The notes beneath the pieces are model-generated. The model was given only the letters and a program-made list of their open reading frames with translations. It was not told the DNA's origin and did not search any database. Shown here piece after piece: positions 4,918 to 5,967 of a stretch of 5,967 nt of DNA (within the stretch, counting starts at the first letter, position 1; every line of letters begins with the position of its first letter). Origin of the DNA: Bacteroidota bacterium (GTDB taxonomy: Bacteria > Bacteroidota > Rhodothermia > Rhodothermales > UBA10348); contig JAHEEH010000138.1 in NCBI GenBank assembly GCA_024640835.1, forward strand, positions 1 to 5,967. Reading direction: 5' to 3'. Made by a program: the position numbers and the translations under genes.

Positions 4918-5967
4918 TCAACGCACCACGACCACCGATCCGTGGAATTCGTCGGATCCGACCTGCAGGCGGTACGGGTACATACCCGCCGCGAGCGAGC
5001 CCACGTCCACGCCCAGTATCCTGAGAACGGCGCCGCCTTCCCAGGTCTCCGACAGGCTCTCCCGGCCCTGCAGGTCGCTCAGCACGAGATGCACGGGACC
5101 GGAGGCACCGGCCGGCAGCCGGATCCACAGCTCGTCCGAGACCGGGACGGGGTACAGCGCCGGCCGCCCCGAGCTTCCGGAGCCCGCATCGGCCTGAACC
5201 AGGTCGAACGTGAGGCGGTTCAGGTTGAAGTTGCCCTGGCTCCCGACCTCCAGGCGGAGACGGTGATATCCGGTGTCCAGGTGAATGCCGTCCAGGGGCC
5301 TGCTTACCCAGGACTGCCATCCTCCCGTCGGCGGCACGGTGACCACGCCGAGCGGGACGAGGTCGACCGCCACGTTCAGCACACCTCCCCCGGTCTGGCT
5401 GGCCACCCGGACATCCACGTCGTAGGTACCGGACGTCTCGACCCAGACCGTGTAGTCCATCCACTCTCCCGGCTCGAGCCATCCCACGTTGAACGGATAG
5501 CCCTGGGGATCGGTCGATGCCTCGATGTCGACGCCGTCATTACGATACCGTCCGCCGCTGTTCCCCCCTCCGGCAGCGCCGGTGATGGCCCAGACGTCGG
5601 TGTCCGAGTAGGTGGTGCCGGGCAGTCCGGAATCGTAGTCCACCGCGTTCACGACGCCCGGGATCACGTGGTCGGCGTACGGGTGGCCTGCCTCGCCGAA
5701 CGACGGGTCGAAGAGGGCCGCCAGCACGTCGGGGTCGAACCGCGTGGAATCCAGGTCCAGCCCGCGCGCCATCTCGAAGAGGCCGTCACGGGCGGCCTGC
5801 GTCGAGGGCTTCGCGCCGCTGCCCGCCCAGTAGTCCAGCACGGCCCGGTATCCGGGCTTGATCTCGGCCGACCAGGGAGTCACCGTCGCCTGGACCTGCT
5901 TGTGGGTCCACCAGTTCCAGCCGATTTCCTCCCCTTCCATCAGGTCGACCACGGCACGGAACCAGGC
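4918..5967 (-). CDS. C-terminal part of a GH5 glycoside hydrolase with CBM6 and T9SS sorting domain (5' end outside window)
   Basis: The frame is open to the window edge, so the 349 visible residues lack the N-terminus; the GTG at 5952 is internal. Residues 1-90 match the end of a GH5 (cellulase-type) barrel: EEIGWNWWTHKQ carries the aromatic W-x-x-W-K-like floor of the active site, followed by GYRAVLDYW and the PDVLAALFD tail. The two catalytic Glu residues lie upstream, outside the window. A CBM6 module spans about 105-257 (YRNDGVDIE, VGWLEPGEWMDYTV, RVAS, VPPTGGWQSW, NFNLNRLTF), with W163, W169, W217 and W220 as visible aromatics. After a Gly/Ser linker (261-267) comes a T9SS type A sorting domain (about 270-349; YPVPVSDELWI, LSDLQGRE, LAAGMYPYRL). 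The enzyme is probably exported to act on a beta-glucan or xylan-like polysaccharide; the exact substrate cannot be told. Confidence 0.85.
   Translation of the reverse strand, partial: AWFRAVVDLMEGEEIGWNWWTHKQVQATVTPWSAEIKPGYRAVLDYWAGSGAKPSTQAARDGLFEMARGLDLDSTRFDPDVLAALFDPSFGEAGHPYADHVIPGVVNAVDYDSGLPGTTYSDTDVWAITGAAGGGNSGGRYRNDGVDIEASTDPQGYPFNVGWLEPGEWMDYTVWVETSGTYDVDVRVASQTGGGVLNVAVDLVPLGVVTVPPTGGWQSWVSRPLDGIHLDTGYHRLRLEVGSQGNFNLNRLTFDLVQADAGSGSSGRPALYPVPVSDELWIRLPAGASGPVHLVLSDLQGRESLSETWEGGAVLRILGVDVGSLAAGMYPYRLQVGSDEFHGSVVVVR

Noticed and set aside
4281..5024. Open plus-strand frame of 247 codons spanning the repeat block
   Set aside because: It crosses two well-supported genes in the wrong frame and has the Arg/Gly/Pro-rich composition of a shadow.

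Overview
The window is GC-rich and gene-dense. The organism is most likely a GC-rich member of the Bacteroidota/Rhodothermota side of the FCB group. The main evidence is two unrelated secreted proteins that both end in a type IX secretion (T9SS, Por) type A sorting domain; one carries the typical YPNPFNPSTTI core and a terminal run rich in Val and Arg. T9SS cargo is largely confined to FCB phyla, and the high GC points to Rhodothermia-like lineages more than to AT-rich flavobacteria. This placement is inferred; there is no rRNA or other marker gene here.

Layout. (1) Positions 1-410: the last codons of an upstream gene, coupled through an ATGA overlap to a small four-helix membrane protein of unknown function. 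(2) 411-795: about 350 bp without a gene. It holds a GC hairpin just after the membrane protein and an unusual, exactly symmetric set of four CCTTAC/GTAAGG half-sites centred on position 572. (3) 796-1450: a compact type II toxin-antitoxin operon, with an AbrB/MazE-fold antitoxin (VapB-like) overlapping a PIN-domain ribonuclease toxin (VapC-like). (4) 1447-3135, minus strand: a YfbK-type von Willebrand factor A lipoprotein, convergent with the toxin; both genes stop inside one CTAG palindrome. (5) 3298-4770, plus strand: a secreted protein with two lamin-tail domains and a T9SS signal. (6) 4771-4917: a convergent intergenic stretch holding two tandem copies of a 38-bp unit, each able to form a strong hairpin, probably a two-way transcription terminator. 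(7) 4918-5967, minus strand: the C-terminal part of a glycoside hydrolase family 5 enzyme with a CBM6 carbohydrate-binding module and a T9SS signal, cut by the window edge.

How they fit together. Regions 4-7 encode cell-envelope or exported proteins: a lipoprotein likely to bind a divalent metal through a MIDAS site, a lamin-tail protein, and a polysaccharide-degrading enzyme. They suit a polymer-degrading, surface-active heterotroph, but they are not obviously one operon because orientations alternate. The toxin-antitoxin pair looks like an accessory insertion: its toxin uses the rare Ile codon ATA in 4 of 9 Ile positions, whereas I found none in the neighbouring vWA gene. No complete novel system is evident. 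The features most worth following are the symmetric operator-like array at 539-605, the tandem hairpins at 4778-4865, and the lamin-tail protein that has no recognisable enzymatic domain.
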